Part shown: one piece after another, positions 1 to 7,626 of the stretch | How the letters are laid out: every line of letters starts with the position of its first letter | Position numbering within the stretch: position 1 is the first letter of the stretch | NCBI RefSeq assembly: GCF_002075885.1 | Contig: NZ_MDET01000008.1 | Coordinates: 64,734 to 128,733 of the forward strand | DNA from: Manganibacter manganicus | GTDB lineage: Bacteria; Pseudomonadota; Alphaproteobacteria; Rhizobiales; Rhizobiaceae | Direction: 5' to 3' | DNA length: 64,000 nt | The notes under the pieces: model-generated | Seen by the model: the letters and a program-made list of their open reading frames with translations, nothing else | What the model was told of the DNA's origin: nothing | Databases searched by the model: none | Made by a program: the position numbers and the translations under genes

Positions 1-20
1 AGGTGGGGCGGCTCCGGTTG

Positions 21-192
21 TGCCGTGCGTGCTTCGACCCTTCGAGGCTCGCCCTGCGGGCTCACACCTCAGGATGAAGGGAGGTAGTGCTGGATTGTCG
101 TGGCTTCAGGAGGTGGCGCTACAGCAGCCCTCATGGTGAGGTGCGGAGCGTAGCGGAGCCTCGAACCACGAGGGCGGCTCCGGCCACCGAGG
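21..192. repeat. Dispersed palindromic intergenic repeat, copy 1
   Basis: This non-coding stretch has the hallmarks of a repeat family seen at three other places in the window (19025-19139, 24989-25116, 31016-31252). They are a CTTCGAGGCTCGC block, a CCTCAGGATGA block, a CCTCATGGTGAGG block, and a CCTCGAACCACG block at the far end, arranged as imperfect inverted repeats. Bases 152-178 are an exact 27-nt reverse complement of 31201-31227. Bases 1-20 hold nothing further. No open frame here looks real. The limits are approximate. Confidence 0.7.
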
Positions 193-206
193 ACCAGAAC
201 GGCATT

Positions 207-500
207 TTAGCGGCGGCTGCTGCGCACCTTGTATCCCGTAAGCAGACGGCGATCGGCTTTCTCGCTTTGCTCGGTGCTTTCGGTGGCGATATGTTCCATG
301 GCCTGCACCGCGCGGCTCAGTATGGCATCGGCGATGGGACTTCCCGGCGCTTCTTCCGCGGCCTTGTCCTCGGCGTCGATCTGCTGGATGGCGAGCAGCC
401 AATGCACGTCCTGCCGTCCGTGCGGGCGGCCTTCGGCCTCGTAGATTTCACACGCCCGGCGGCAAAGCCGCGCAAACCGTTCATTGCGCTCCCTGGTCAT
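207..500 (-). CDS. DUF2934 domain small protein
   Basis: A 97-aa protein. Residues about 18-38 carry the DUF2934 pattern: a helix ending in Y-E, then a G-R-P-x-G-R turn, then H-W and a hydrophobic helix. The family has no established function; members are small soluble proteins common in Hyphomicrobiales. I chose the ATG at 498-500 because the open frame continues upstream for 64 codons of Arg/Pro-rich sequence unlike any domain. No strong ribosome binding site is visible. It is transcribed away from eryD and is probably monocistronic. Confidence 0.6.
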   Translation of the reverse strand: MTRERNERFARLCRRACEIYEAEGRPHGRQDVHWLLAIQQIDAEDKAAEEAPGSPIADAILSRAVQAMEHIATESTEQSEKADRRLLTGYKVRSSRR

Positions 501-638
501 GCCAATGTCGCGTCTCCGGTCATTTTGGTAGATAAGGGTCGAACGGAAAGAGGCCCGGATGGTTCCCGAATTTTTGCCGGGCAGGGCCGGCGCAAGCTTG
601 CCGGCGCGCAATCTGATCGGGCATCGCCGTCGGCCCGG

Positions 639-668
639 TTGACAGGCACGGGCGCATATGAAATAAAT
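639..668 (+). promoter_or_regulatory. Candidate promoter of the ery operon
   Basis: A consensus -35 hexamer TTGACA at 639-644 is followed 18 nt later by ATAAAT (663-668), a partial -10 match. It lies 44 nt upstream of the eryD start codon. The -35 is strong and the -10 is weak. Assigning this as the operon promoter is inference from position. Confidence 0.45.
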
Positions 669-672
669 TTCA
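659..672. promoter_or_regulatory. Candidate EryD operator (palindrome)
   Basis: TGAAAT-N2-ATTTCA is a perfect 6-bp inverted repeat that covers the presumed -10 element. EryD is a known autorepressor of the ery operon in Brucella, so a palindrome over its own promoter is a reasonable binding site. The match to any characterised EryD site has not been tested. Confidence 0.35.
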
Positions 673-711
673 AGGGTGGAAAAAAATATCAATTATCCGG
701 GAGGAGGGGCA

Positions 712-1698
712 ATGTCCGGCAGCGTGGCCGATCGCCATTATGAGCTCAGCCTCGCCACGCGCGCGGCTTGGCTTCATTATGCCGGGGGGCTGACGCAGGC
801 TCAGGTTGCCAAGCGTCTCGGCCTTACCAGCCTCAAGGCGCATCGCCTCATCACCAAGGCCAATCATGACGGGCTGGTCCGCATTTTCATCGATGGCGAC
901 ATTGGCGAATGCGTCGAACTCGAACAGCAACTCGCCACGGCTTATTCTCTCTCCACCTGCGAAGTGGTGCCCGATCTCGATCATGTCGAATTGCCGCTGC
1001 GGGCGCTGGGTATTGCCGGCGCCCAGTTTCTGAAGCGCGAGATCGAGCGCGGCGAAAAGATGGTGATCGGTGTCGGTCATGGCCGCACGCTTTCCGCCAG
1101 CGTCGAATATCTGACCCGCACCAGCGCCGGGCATATCCGTTTCGTTTCCCTGCTTGGCGGCGTTACCCGCAGGTTTGCCGCCAACCCGCATGACGTCATT
1201 CATCGCCTTGCCGAACGCAACGGCGCGCAGGCCTATGTCATGCCCGTGCCTTTCGTCGCCAATACGGTCGAGGATCGCGAGGTGCTGCTCGGCCAGCGCG
1301 GCATCAGCGACGTATTCGAACTGGCGGGCCAGGCCGACCTGATGTTTGTCGGCATCGGCACGGCGGAACGCGAGGCCTCGCTGGTTTCGACCGACATGAT
1401 CGAGCATTCCGAGATCGATGAGGTCAAACGCCAGGGTGGCGTCGGAGAACTGCTCGGGCACTTCTTCGACGGCCAGGGGCGGCCGGTGGAGACGCTGCTG
1501 TCGGACCGGATGCTGACATTGCCGCGCGAGCAGTTGCAAGGCCGCAGGATCGTCGCGGTCGCCGGCGGCACGGTCAAGACCGAGGCCATCCGGGCCGTGC
1601 TGAAAAGCGGCTATCTCAGCGGGTTGATTACCGACGAGACGACGGCGCGGGCATTGACCCGCTTGTCGGAAGGTTTTTCGCGGGGAGTGTCGGCATGA
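712..1698 (+). CDS. eryD: SorC/DeoR-family sugar-binding regulator EryD
   Basis: A 328-aa transcriptional regulator. Residues about 15-60 form an N-terminal helix-turn-helix (A-Q-V-A-K-R-L-G-L followed by a recognition helix). The rest is the SorC-type sugar-binding domain (GVGHGRTL, MFVGIGTAERE and AVAGGTVKTEAI segments). In Brucella, EryD represses the ery operon and is relieved by erythritol; the same role is inferred from its position as first gene of the transport and catabolic run. The ATG at 712 is preceded by a strong GGAGGAGG site. An upstream in-frame start at 676 is less likely. The stop codon overlaps the next start (ATGA). Confidence 0.85.
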   Translation: MSGSVADRHYELSLATRAAWLHYAGGLTQAQVAKRLGLTSLKAHRLITKANHDGLVRIFIDGDIGECVELEQQLATAYSLSTCEVVPDLDHVELPLRALGIAGAQFLKREIERGEKMVIGVGHGRTLSASVEYLTRTSAGHIRFVSLLGGVTRRFAANPHDVIHRLAERNGAQAYVMPVPFVANTVEDREVLLGQRGISDVFELAGQADLMFVGIGTAEREASLVSTDMIEHSEIDEVKRQGGVGELLGHFFDGQGRPVETLLSDRMLTLPREQLQGRRIVAVAGGTVKTEAIRAVLKSGYLSGLITDETTARALTRLSEGFSRGVSA

Positions 1699-2330
1699 GT
1701 TCAAGGAAGGCGTCTCGCGGCCTGCGCCGCACGGTTATCGGCGTGGCGGTGCTGGCGGTCGTCGCCGCCATGGCGCTCGACACCAAGGTGGTGAAAATCG
1801 GCTCCGGTGAAGATTTGCGCAGCGCCGCCTTTTCGCCCGCCGAATATGGCGCGGCGGAATTTCCCAAGGTGCAGGCGGATGTCGAGGCGCAGGCCGTCGA
1901 TGCCGCGACGCTTGCCGCGGCAATCGCCAAGGACAAGGCGACGGCGGCAAAGGAATACGGCGTTCCCGCCGGCGTCGGCCCGGTCTTTTCGGTGAAGTTC
2001 ACCGGCGTTGCGGGCGAGGCCAAATCGGGCATTTACAAGGTCGCCGTGGAGGGCGTGCCCGATACGTTGCTGATCCGCGTGCAGACCGGTCCGGCGATCA
2101 ATGGCACGGAACTTCGCGACGCGTCCGGCAAGATCAAGTTCGGCCAGTTCAAGAACCAGATCGAGTACCAGAACGCCGGTGCGGCGATCAACGACCAGAT
2201 GAAGAAGGATGTGCTGGCAAAGGTCGATACCTCGGCACTGACCGGCAAGACGATCACGGTCGTCGGCGCCTTCAAGCTGATCAATCCGAAAAGCTGGCTC
2301 GTCACGCCGGTGAGGCTCGAAGTTCAATGA
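1695..2330 (+). CDS. DUF2291 family protein linked to sugar ABC transporter
   Basis: A 211-aa protein of the DUF2291 family, which is often found beside ribose-type ABC importers. One N-terminal hydrophobic segment (residues about 11-27) should export or anchor it, leaving an alpha/beta domain in the periplasm. Many relatives are annotated as lipoproteins, but no cysteine is present at the expected lipobox; A-L-D-T-K follows the hydrophobic stretch instead. It overlaps eryD by ATGA and eryE by ATGA, so translational coupling is likely. Function is unknown; an accessory role in erythritol uptake is inference from context. Confidence 0.7.
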   Translation: MSSRKASRGLRRTVIGVAVLAVVAAMALDTKVVKIGSGEDLRSAAFSPAEYGAAEFPKVQADVEAQAVDAATLAAAIAKDKATAAKEYGVPAGVGPVFSVKFTGVAGEAKSGIYKVAVEGVPDTLLIRVQTGPAINGTELRDASGKIKFGQFKNQIEYQNAGAAINDQMKKDVLAKVDTSALTGKTITVVGAFKLINPKSWLVTPVRLEVQ

Positions 2331-3859
2331 ACGCGCCGCGGCAAACCGGGAATGGCGAGGTGATCGTCTCGGCGCGGGGCATCGTCAAGTCCTATGGCGG
2401 CGTTCACGCCCTGAAGGGCGTCAACTTCGACATCCATCGCGGCAAGGTCACGACGCTGTTCGGTGAGAACGGCGCCGGCAAGTCCACGCTGATGAAGATT
2501 CTCTCGGGCGTGACGCCGCCGACTTCGGGCGAGATCCGGCTCGACGGCGAGCCGGTCAGCTTTTCGTCGGCGTCCGAGGCGCGCGATCTCGGCATATCCA
2601 TCATCCATCAGGAACTGAGCCTGGCGCCCAATCTGAGCGTGCGCGACAACATCTTCATGGGCCGCGAGCTACCCGGCAGGACCGGTGTCGATTTCGCCGA
2701 GGAGGCGCGCCAGGCACGCGCCCTGATGGCCGATCTCGAGGAGGACATCGACCCGCTGACGCCGGTGGAGGACTTGCGGCTCGGCCAGCAGCAGATCGTC
2801 GAGATCGCCCGCGCGCTATCGGTAGATAGCCGCATCCTGATCATGGACGAGCCGACCTCGGCGCTCAGCGCGGCGGAGGTCGAGGTGCTGTTTCGGGTCA
2901 TCCGCGACCTGACGGCGCGTGGCGTCTCCATCGTCTATATTTCGCACCATCTCGAAGAGGCGCTCCAGATCACCGATTATGCCGTGGTGCTGCGTGACGG
3001 CAACATCACCGCCACGGCGGAAGCAAAGGATATCGACCTGGAATGGATCGTCCGCAACATGGTCGGCGAGAATTTCGATCTCGGGTCACCGCCCGCCGGC
3101 TATGATTTCGGCGAAGTCGCGCTGTCGATCGAGGATGTCAGCGTCGCCGACGCCTCCGGTTCGGGGCTGGTGGTCGATCACATGTCGCTCGATGTCCGGG
3201 CGGGTGAGATCGTCTGCATCTACGGCCTTATGGGCGCGGGGCGTACCGAATTGCTCGAATGCGTCGCCGGGCGCGGCGCGATGGCAAGCGGGCGCGTCCT
3301 GCTCGAAGGCGAGGATGTGTCCGGCCTCAGCATTGCCGAGCGCATTGCAAACGGACTTGTGCTGGTGCCGGAGGACAGGCAGCGCGACGGGCTGGTACAG
3401 ACGATGACGGTCGGCCGCAACCTTTCGCTGGCCAGCATAGAAGCCTTCGCCGCCGGCCTGTTCCTGTCGCGCTCGAAGGAGCGCAGCCTGAACGATGAAT
3501 CGATCCGCAAGGTGACGATCAAGACGGCTGGCGGCGATGCCATGATCGGCTCGCTGTCGGGCGGCAACCAGCAGAAGGTGGTCATCGGCAAGATGCTGAC
3601 CACCGAGCCGAAAGTCATGCTGCTCGACGAACCGAGCCGCGGCATCGATGTCGGCGCCAAGGCCGAGGTCTTCCGCCTGCTGAGCGAGCGGGCGGCGAAG
3701 GGCCTGGCGGTTGTCTTCACCACGTCGGAGGTCGCCGAATGTCTCAGCATTGCGCACCGTGTCATCGTGATGCGGCGCGGCAGGATTTCCAGGGAATTCG
3801 GCACGGATGCCACCAAAGAGCAGATCATGGCCGCCTCGGGCGAAGCCGTGGATGCTTGA
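2327..3859 (+). CDS. eryE: Erythritol ABC transporter ATP-binding protein EryE
   Basis: A 510-aa tandem ABC ATPase of the ribose/monosaccharide class (RbsA-like). The first domain has Walker A GENGAGKST at residues 46-54, an LGQQQ-type signature and Walker B ILIMDEPTSAL. The second has the usual degenerate Walker A (GLMGAGRTE), an intact LSGGNQQK signature and MLLDEPSRGIDVG. It powers uptake by EryF and EryG at the inner membrane. Substrate assignment to erythritol rests on the neighbouring ery catabolic genes, since ATPases do not show specificity. The start overlaps the stop of the DUF2291 gene. Confidence 0.85.
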   Translation: MNAPRQTGNGEVIVSARGIVKSYGGVHALKGVNFDIHRGKVTTLFGENGAGKSTLMKILSGVTPPTSGEIRLDGEPVSFSSASEARDLGISIIHQELSLAPNLSVRDNIFMGRELPGRTGVDFAEEARQARALMADLEEDIDPLTPVEDLRLGQQQIVEIARALSVDSRILIMDEPTSALSAAEVEVLFRVIRDLTARGVSIVYISHHLEEALQITDYAVVLRDGNITATAEAKDIDLEWIVRNMVGENFDLGSPPAGYDFGEVALSIEDVSVADASGSGLVVDHMSLDVRAGEIVCIYGLMGAGRTELLECVAGRGAMASGRVLLEGEDVSGLSIAERIANGLVLVPEDRQRDGLVQTMTVGRNLSLASIEAFAAGLFLSRSKERSLNDESIRKVTIKTAGGDAMIGSLSGGNQQKVVIGKMLTTEPKVMLLDEPSRGIDVGAKAEVFRLLSERAAKGLAVVFTTSEVAECLSIAHRVIVMRRGRISREFGTDATKEQIMAASGEAVDA

Positions 3860-3884
3860 TGTCAGGAATTTCGGAGTCTCGACC

Positions 3885-5012
3885 ATGACCGAAGTCAGCC
3901 AGGCCCGCACATCGCCCAGCCAGGAAGCGAGCCGCCAGGGTTTCGATCTCGCCAAGCTGCTGCTCGAGGGCCGGGCGTTCTTCGCGCTGATCGTCATCAT
4001 TGCCGTGTTCTCTTTCCTGTCGCCCTATTATTTCTCGGTGTCGAACTTTCTGACCATGGCCTCGCATGTCGCCATTTTCGGCATATTGGCGATCGGCATG
4101 TTGCTGGTCATCCTGAATGCCGGCATCGACCTTTCGGTCGGCTCGACGCTCGGCCTCGCTGGGGTCTTCGCCGGCTTCCTGATGGGCGGCGTGACGCTGC
4201 CCGCCTTCGGCGTCATCCTTTACCCGCCGGTCTGGGTGGTCGCGGTGCTCGCCTGTGCGCTGGGCGCCTTTGTCGGCTGGATCAACGGCGTTTTGATCGC
4301 GCGGTTCAATGTGCCGGCTTTCGTCGCCACGCTGGGCGTCATGTATATGGCGCGCGGTGTGGCGCTGCTGATGACCAACGGCCTCACCTACAACAATCTC
4401 GGCGGCAAGGCGGAGCTGGGCAATACCGGCTTCGATAAATTGGGCTTCGACCGTCTTTTCGGCATACCGACCGGTGTCGTGGTTCTGGCTGTCCTGGCTA
4501 TTTTGGGCAGCCTCGTCCTCAACCGCACCGCTTTCGGCCGGTGGCTCTACGCTTCGGGCGGCAATGAGCGGGCGGCCGAACTGTCCGGCGTTCCGGTCAA
4601 GACCGTGCAGATCAGCGTTTACGTTCTCTCGGGCATCTGCGCCGCCATCGCCGGCCTGATCCTGTCGTCGCAATTGACCTCCGCCGGCCCGACTGCCGGC
4701 ACCACCTACGAACTGACGGCGATTGCCGCCGTGGTCATCGGCGGGGCCTCGCTGATGGGCGGGCGCGGCAATATGCGTGGCACCATGCTCGGCGCCTTCG
4801 TCATCGGCTTTCTGTCCGATGGCCTCGTCATCATCGGCATCTCGGCCTATTGGCAAACGGTGTTCACCGGTGCGGTGATCGTGCTCGCCGTCCTGCTCAA
4901 CGCCATTCAGTATCGCCGCAGGCCCAAGACCGGCGCCGGCGGCCCAACGCCTTCTCAGAATGGGGGAAAGGCCGCTTCAGTCGGCACCGCCCACGGGAAG
5001 ACTGCCGGATGA
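3885..5012 (+). CDS. eryF: Erythritol ABC transporter permease EryF
   Basis: A 375-aa inner-membrane permease of the RbsC/BPD_transp_2 family. It has about ten hydrophobic segments starting near residue 30, and the family motif GIDLSVGS after the second or third. The C-terminus is a short polar tail rich in Gly and Lys. It pairs with EryE and EryG. The ATG at 3885 follows a TCGGAG site at a good distance; the open frame extends upstream into eryE but that part is the shadow of eryE. The gap to eryE is 25 nt. Confidence 0.85.
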   Translation: MTEVSQARTSPSQEASRQGFDLAKLLLEGRAFFALIVIIAVFSFLSPYYFSVSNFLTMASHVAIFGILAIGMLLVILNAGIDLSVGSTLGLAGVFAGFLMGGVTLPAFGVILYPPVWVVAVLACALGAFVGWINGVLIARFNVPAFVATLGVMYMARGVALLMTNGLTYNNLGGKAELGNTGFDKLGFDRLFGIPTGVVVLAVLAILGSLVLNRTAFGRWLYASGGNERAAELSGVPVKTVQISVYVLSGICAAIAGLILSSQLTSAGPTAGTTYELTAIAAVVIGGASLMGGRGNMRGTMLGAFVIGFLSDGLVIIGISAYWQTVFTGAVIVLAVLLNAIQYRRRPKTGAGGPTPSQNGGKAASVGTAHGKTAG

Positions 5013-5052
5013 CCGGCAGCCCTATCAAGGAAGAAGAATGGAGGAACGGAAA

Positions 5053-5994
5053 ATGCATACCAAATTGAAAGCTCTGCTCGCTGCCGGCATGTTGCTGGGA
5101 ACAGTCGCCGGCGCCTATGCCGACGGACTGATCTCGATCATCGTCAACGATCCGTCCAACCCCTACTGGCTCACCGAAGGCAATGTCGCCAAGGCCGAGG
5201 CTGAAAAGCTCGGCTACACGGCCAATGTCGGCGCCCACAAGGGTGACACCAACACCGAAAGCAACCTCATCGACACCGCCATCACCAACAAGTCGGTAGC
5301 GATCATCCTCGACCCGGCCAATGCCGATGGTTCGGTCGGCGCGGTGAAGAAGGCGGTCGCCGCCGATATCCCGGTTATTCTCATCAATGCCGAGATCAAC
5401 CAGGAAGGGCTGGCCAAGGCGCAGCTCGTGTCCAACAATGCCCAGGGTGCGGCGCTCGGTGCCCAGCAATGGGTGCAGGATGTCGGCGAGAAGGGCAACT
5501 ATGTCGAGCTGTTCGGCGCGCCTTCGGACAACAATGCCGCCACCCGCTCCAACGGCTACGAAACCGTCATCAGCCAGTATCCGGATCTCGTTAAAGTGGC
5601 CAAGCAGGTCGCCAATTGGGACCGCACGCAGGGCCATGACAAGATGCAGAGCATGCTGCAGGCGCATCCCGACATCAATGCCGTCATAAGCGGCAATGAC
5701 GAGATGGCGCTCGGCGCCATTGCGGCGTTGAAGGAAGCCGGCAAGCTGGACCAGGTCAAGGTCGGCGGTTTCGACGGTTCGCCGGATGCGATCGCCGCCA
5801 TCAAGGCCGGTGAACTGCAATACACCGTTCTGCAGCCGGTTGCCGTTTTCGCGGCCAAGGCCGTGCAGCAGGCCGATTCCCTCATCAAGACCGGCTCGAC
5901 CGGCGCCGCGAGCGAGAAGCAGCTTTTCGACTGCATCCTGATCACCAAGGATAATGTCGACAAGTACACGGCGCCTTTCACGCTTTCGCAGTAA
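5053..5994 (+). CDS. eryG: Erythritol ABC transporter substrate-binding protein EryG
   Basis: A 313-aa periplasmic binding protein of the RbsB/Peripla_BP_4 type. It starts with a signal peptide (K-L-K followed by a hydrophobic core, likely cut after A-Y-A near residue 20). The mature part opens with the SIIVNDPSNPYW strand-loop typical of sugar binders, and later has the GNDEMALGA and GGFDGSP motifs. It delivers substrate to EryEF; erythritol is inferred from the operon. The ATG at 5053 has a GAGGA site just upstream. A strong hairpin follows the stop codon. Confidence 0.85.
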   Translation: MHTKLKALLAAGMLLGTVAGAYADGLISIIVNDPSNPYWLTEGNVAKAEAEKLGYTANVGAHKGDTNTESNLIDTAITNKSVAIILDPANADGSVGAVKKAVAADIPVILINAEINQEGLAKAQLVSNNAQGAALGAQQWVQDVGEKGNYVELFGAPSDNNAATRSNGYETVISQYPDLVKVAKQVANWDRTQGHDKMQSMLQAHPDINAVISGNDEMALGAIAALKEAGKLDQVKVGGFDGSPDAIAAIKAGELQYTVLQPVAVFAAKAVQQADSLIKTGSTGAASEKQLFDCILITKDNVDKYTAPFTLSQ

Positions 5995-6000
5995 AACCTG

Positions 6001-6029
6001 AAGGGGCGCTCGCAAAGGGCGCCCCTTTT
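6001..6029 (+). terminator. Intra-operon hairpin / partial terminator after eryG
   Basis: AAGGGGCGC (6001-6009) pairs perfectly with GCGCCCCTT (6019-6027) across a 9-nt loop and is followed by T residues. It sits 6 nt after the eryG stop and 22 nt before eryA. It may let binding-protein mRNA accumulate over the downstream enzymes, either by partial termination or by 3' stabilisation, as is common after transporter binding-protein genes. Confidence 0.7.
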
Positions 6030-6051
6030 CCCGTTTGTCCGGACTTGCCCC

Positions 6052-7602
6052 ATGAAAGATTTGCTGATCGGCATCGATGCCGGAACTTCGGTGATCAAAT
6101 CGGTTGCCTTCGATCTCGCCGGCAAGCAGATCGCGGTGGCGTCGGTCCCCAACGATTTCTCCACTCTTGAGAATGGCGGCGCCGAGCAGGACCTCGCGCA
6201 GACCTGGCGCGATACCGCGCGCACCGTGCGCGAGCTTGCCGCCAAAGTTCCCGATCTTGCCAGCCGCACCGCCGCCATCGCCATTACCGGGCAGGGCGAC
6301 GGCACCTGGCTGATCGACGGCGATGGCGAACCGGTCGGCCGCGCCTTCCTGTGGCTCGATGCGCGCGCCGGTCATCTGGTCGAGAAAATGCGCGCCGACC
6401 CGGCCGACCGCCGTCGCTTCGAGTTGACGGGGACGGGGCTGAACGCCTGCCAGCAGGGCGCGCAGCTCGCCTGGATGAAGGCGAATTGCCCGGAAATCCT
6501 CGACCGTGCCGCGACCGCGATGCACTGCAAGGACTGGCTCTATTTCCGCATGACCGGCGAGCGCGCCACCGATCCTTCCGAGGGCACCTTCACCTTCGGC
6601 GATTTTCGCTCGCGCAGCTACGCCGACGATGTTCTGGAGTTCCTCGGCCTGAAATCGCACAGCCGCCTTCTGCCGCCGATGGTCGAGGGCACCACCGAGC
6701 AGCATCGGCTTTCGTCTGTCGCCGCGCAGGAAACCGGTCTGCTTGAAGGCACGCCGGTGGTGCTCGGCTATGTCGATATGATGTGCACGGTGCTCGGCGG
6801 CGGCCTCTACGATCCGAATGGCGATGTCGGCTGCACCGTGATCGGCTCGACGGGCATCCATACGCGCCTTGCCGCGACGCCGGACGATGTGATGCTCAAC
6901 GCGGATTCATCCGGCTACACCATCGCCTTGCCGGTGCCGGGCGCCTTCGCGCAATTGCAGTCCAACATGGCGGCCACGCTCAATATCGACTGGTTGCTGA
7001 ATCTGGCGCGCGACGTGCTGGAAGCGGGGGGAGCGTCGCCGTCGCGCGCCGATCTTCTTGTTGCGCTGGATCGATGGGTGGAGAAGGCCGCACCCGGCGC
7101 ATTGATCTACCAGCCCTATATTTCGCTGGCCGGCGAGCGCGGCCCGTTTGTCGATCCGGATGCCCGCGCCAGCCTGATCGGCCTGTCCGTCAATCACGGC
7201 TTTGCCGATCTGGCGCGCGGCGTGCTCGAGGGGCTCGCCTTCGCCGCACGCGATTGCTACGCCGTCATGGGGCCGCTGCCGGCGGAGATCAGGCTGTCGG
7301 GCGGGGCCGCGCGCAACGCCTCGCTTTGTCGCATCCTCGGCGCCGCCAACCGGGCGCGGGTGCGCACCAGCAGCCGGCAGGAGGCAGGGGCCGCCGGGGC
7401 GGCGATGATCGCCGCCGTCGGCCTTGGCGTCTATTCTTCGATGGCCGATTGCTGTGCCGAATGGGTCACGCCGCTTCTGGCCGATGGCGAAGCCTATGAC
7501 GAGGCGCTGGCGCGAAAATACGACGCACTGTTTCCCGCCTTCGTGGCGGCGCGCAAGGCGCTGCGGCCGGTATGGAAGACGATGGCGCATCTCGAATCTT
7601 GA
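6052..7602 (+). CDS. eryA: Erythritol kinase EryA (FGGY family)
   Basis: A 516-aa FGGY carbohydrate kinase, the first catabolic step: erythritol plus ATP gives D-erythritol 1-phosphate. The N-terminal domain opens with the phosphate-binding IDAGTSVIKSVAFD segment and contains ITGQGDGTW and WLDARAG. The likely catalytic base is Asp242 in GYVDMMCTVLGGG. The C-terminal domain has the LSGGAARN adenosine-binding motif and a Gly/Ala-rich GAAGAAMIAAVGLG helix. The length matches the family. It sits between the importer and eryB, as expected for the ery pathway. Confidence 0.88.
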   Translation: MKDLLIGIDAGTSVIKSVAFDLAGKQIAVASVPNDFSTLENGGAEQDLAQTWRDTARTVRELAAKVPDLASRTAAIAITGQGDGTWLIDGDGEPVGRAFLWLDARAGHLVEKMRADPADRRRFELTGTGLNACQQGAQLAWMKANCPEILDRAATAMHCKDWLYFRMTGERATDPSEGTFTFGDFRSRSYADDVLEFLGLKSHSRLLPPMVEGTTEQHRLSSVAAQETGLLEGTPVVLGYVDMMCTVLGGGLYDPNGDVGCTVIGSTGIHTRLAATPDDVMLNADSSGYTIALPVPGAFAQLQSNMAATLNIDWLLNLARDVLEAGGASPSRADLLVALDRWVEKAAPGALIYQPYISLAGERGPFVDPDARASLIGLSVNHGFADLARGVLEGLAFAARDCYAVMGPLPAEIRLSGGAARNASLCRILGAANRARVRTSSRQEAGAAGAAMIAAVGLGVYSSMADCCAEWVTPLLADGEAYDEALARKYDALFPAFVAARKALRPVWKTMAHLES

Positions 7603-7626
7603 TGGCCGGACATAAGGAATTGGCAG

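Noticed and set aside
87..743. 218-aa plus-strand open frame opposite the DUF2934 gene
   Set aside because: It starts in a palindromic repeat and runs across the ery promoter into eryD; no domain is seen, while the minus strand encodes a known small domain.
4897..6861. 654-aa minus-strand open frame over eryF, eryG and eryA
   Set aside because: It is antisense to three genes with clear domains, and its product is His/Arg/Gly-rich without recognisable domains, the usual shadow of GC-rich coding DNA.
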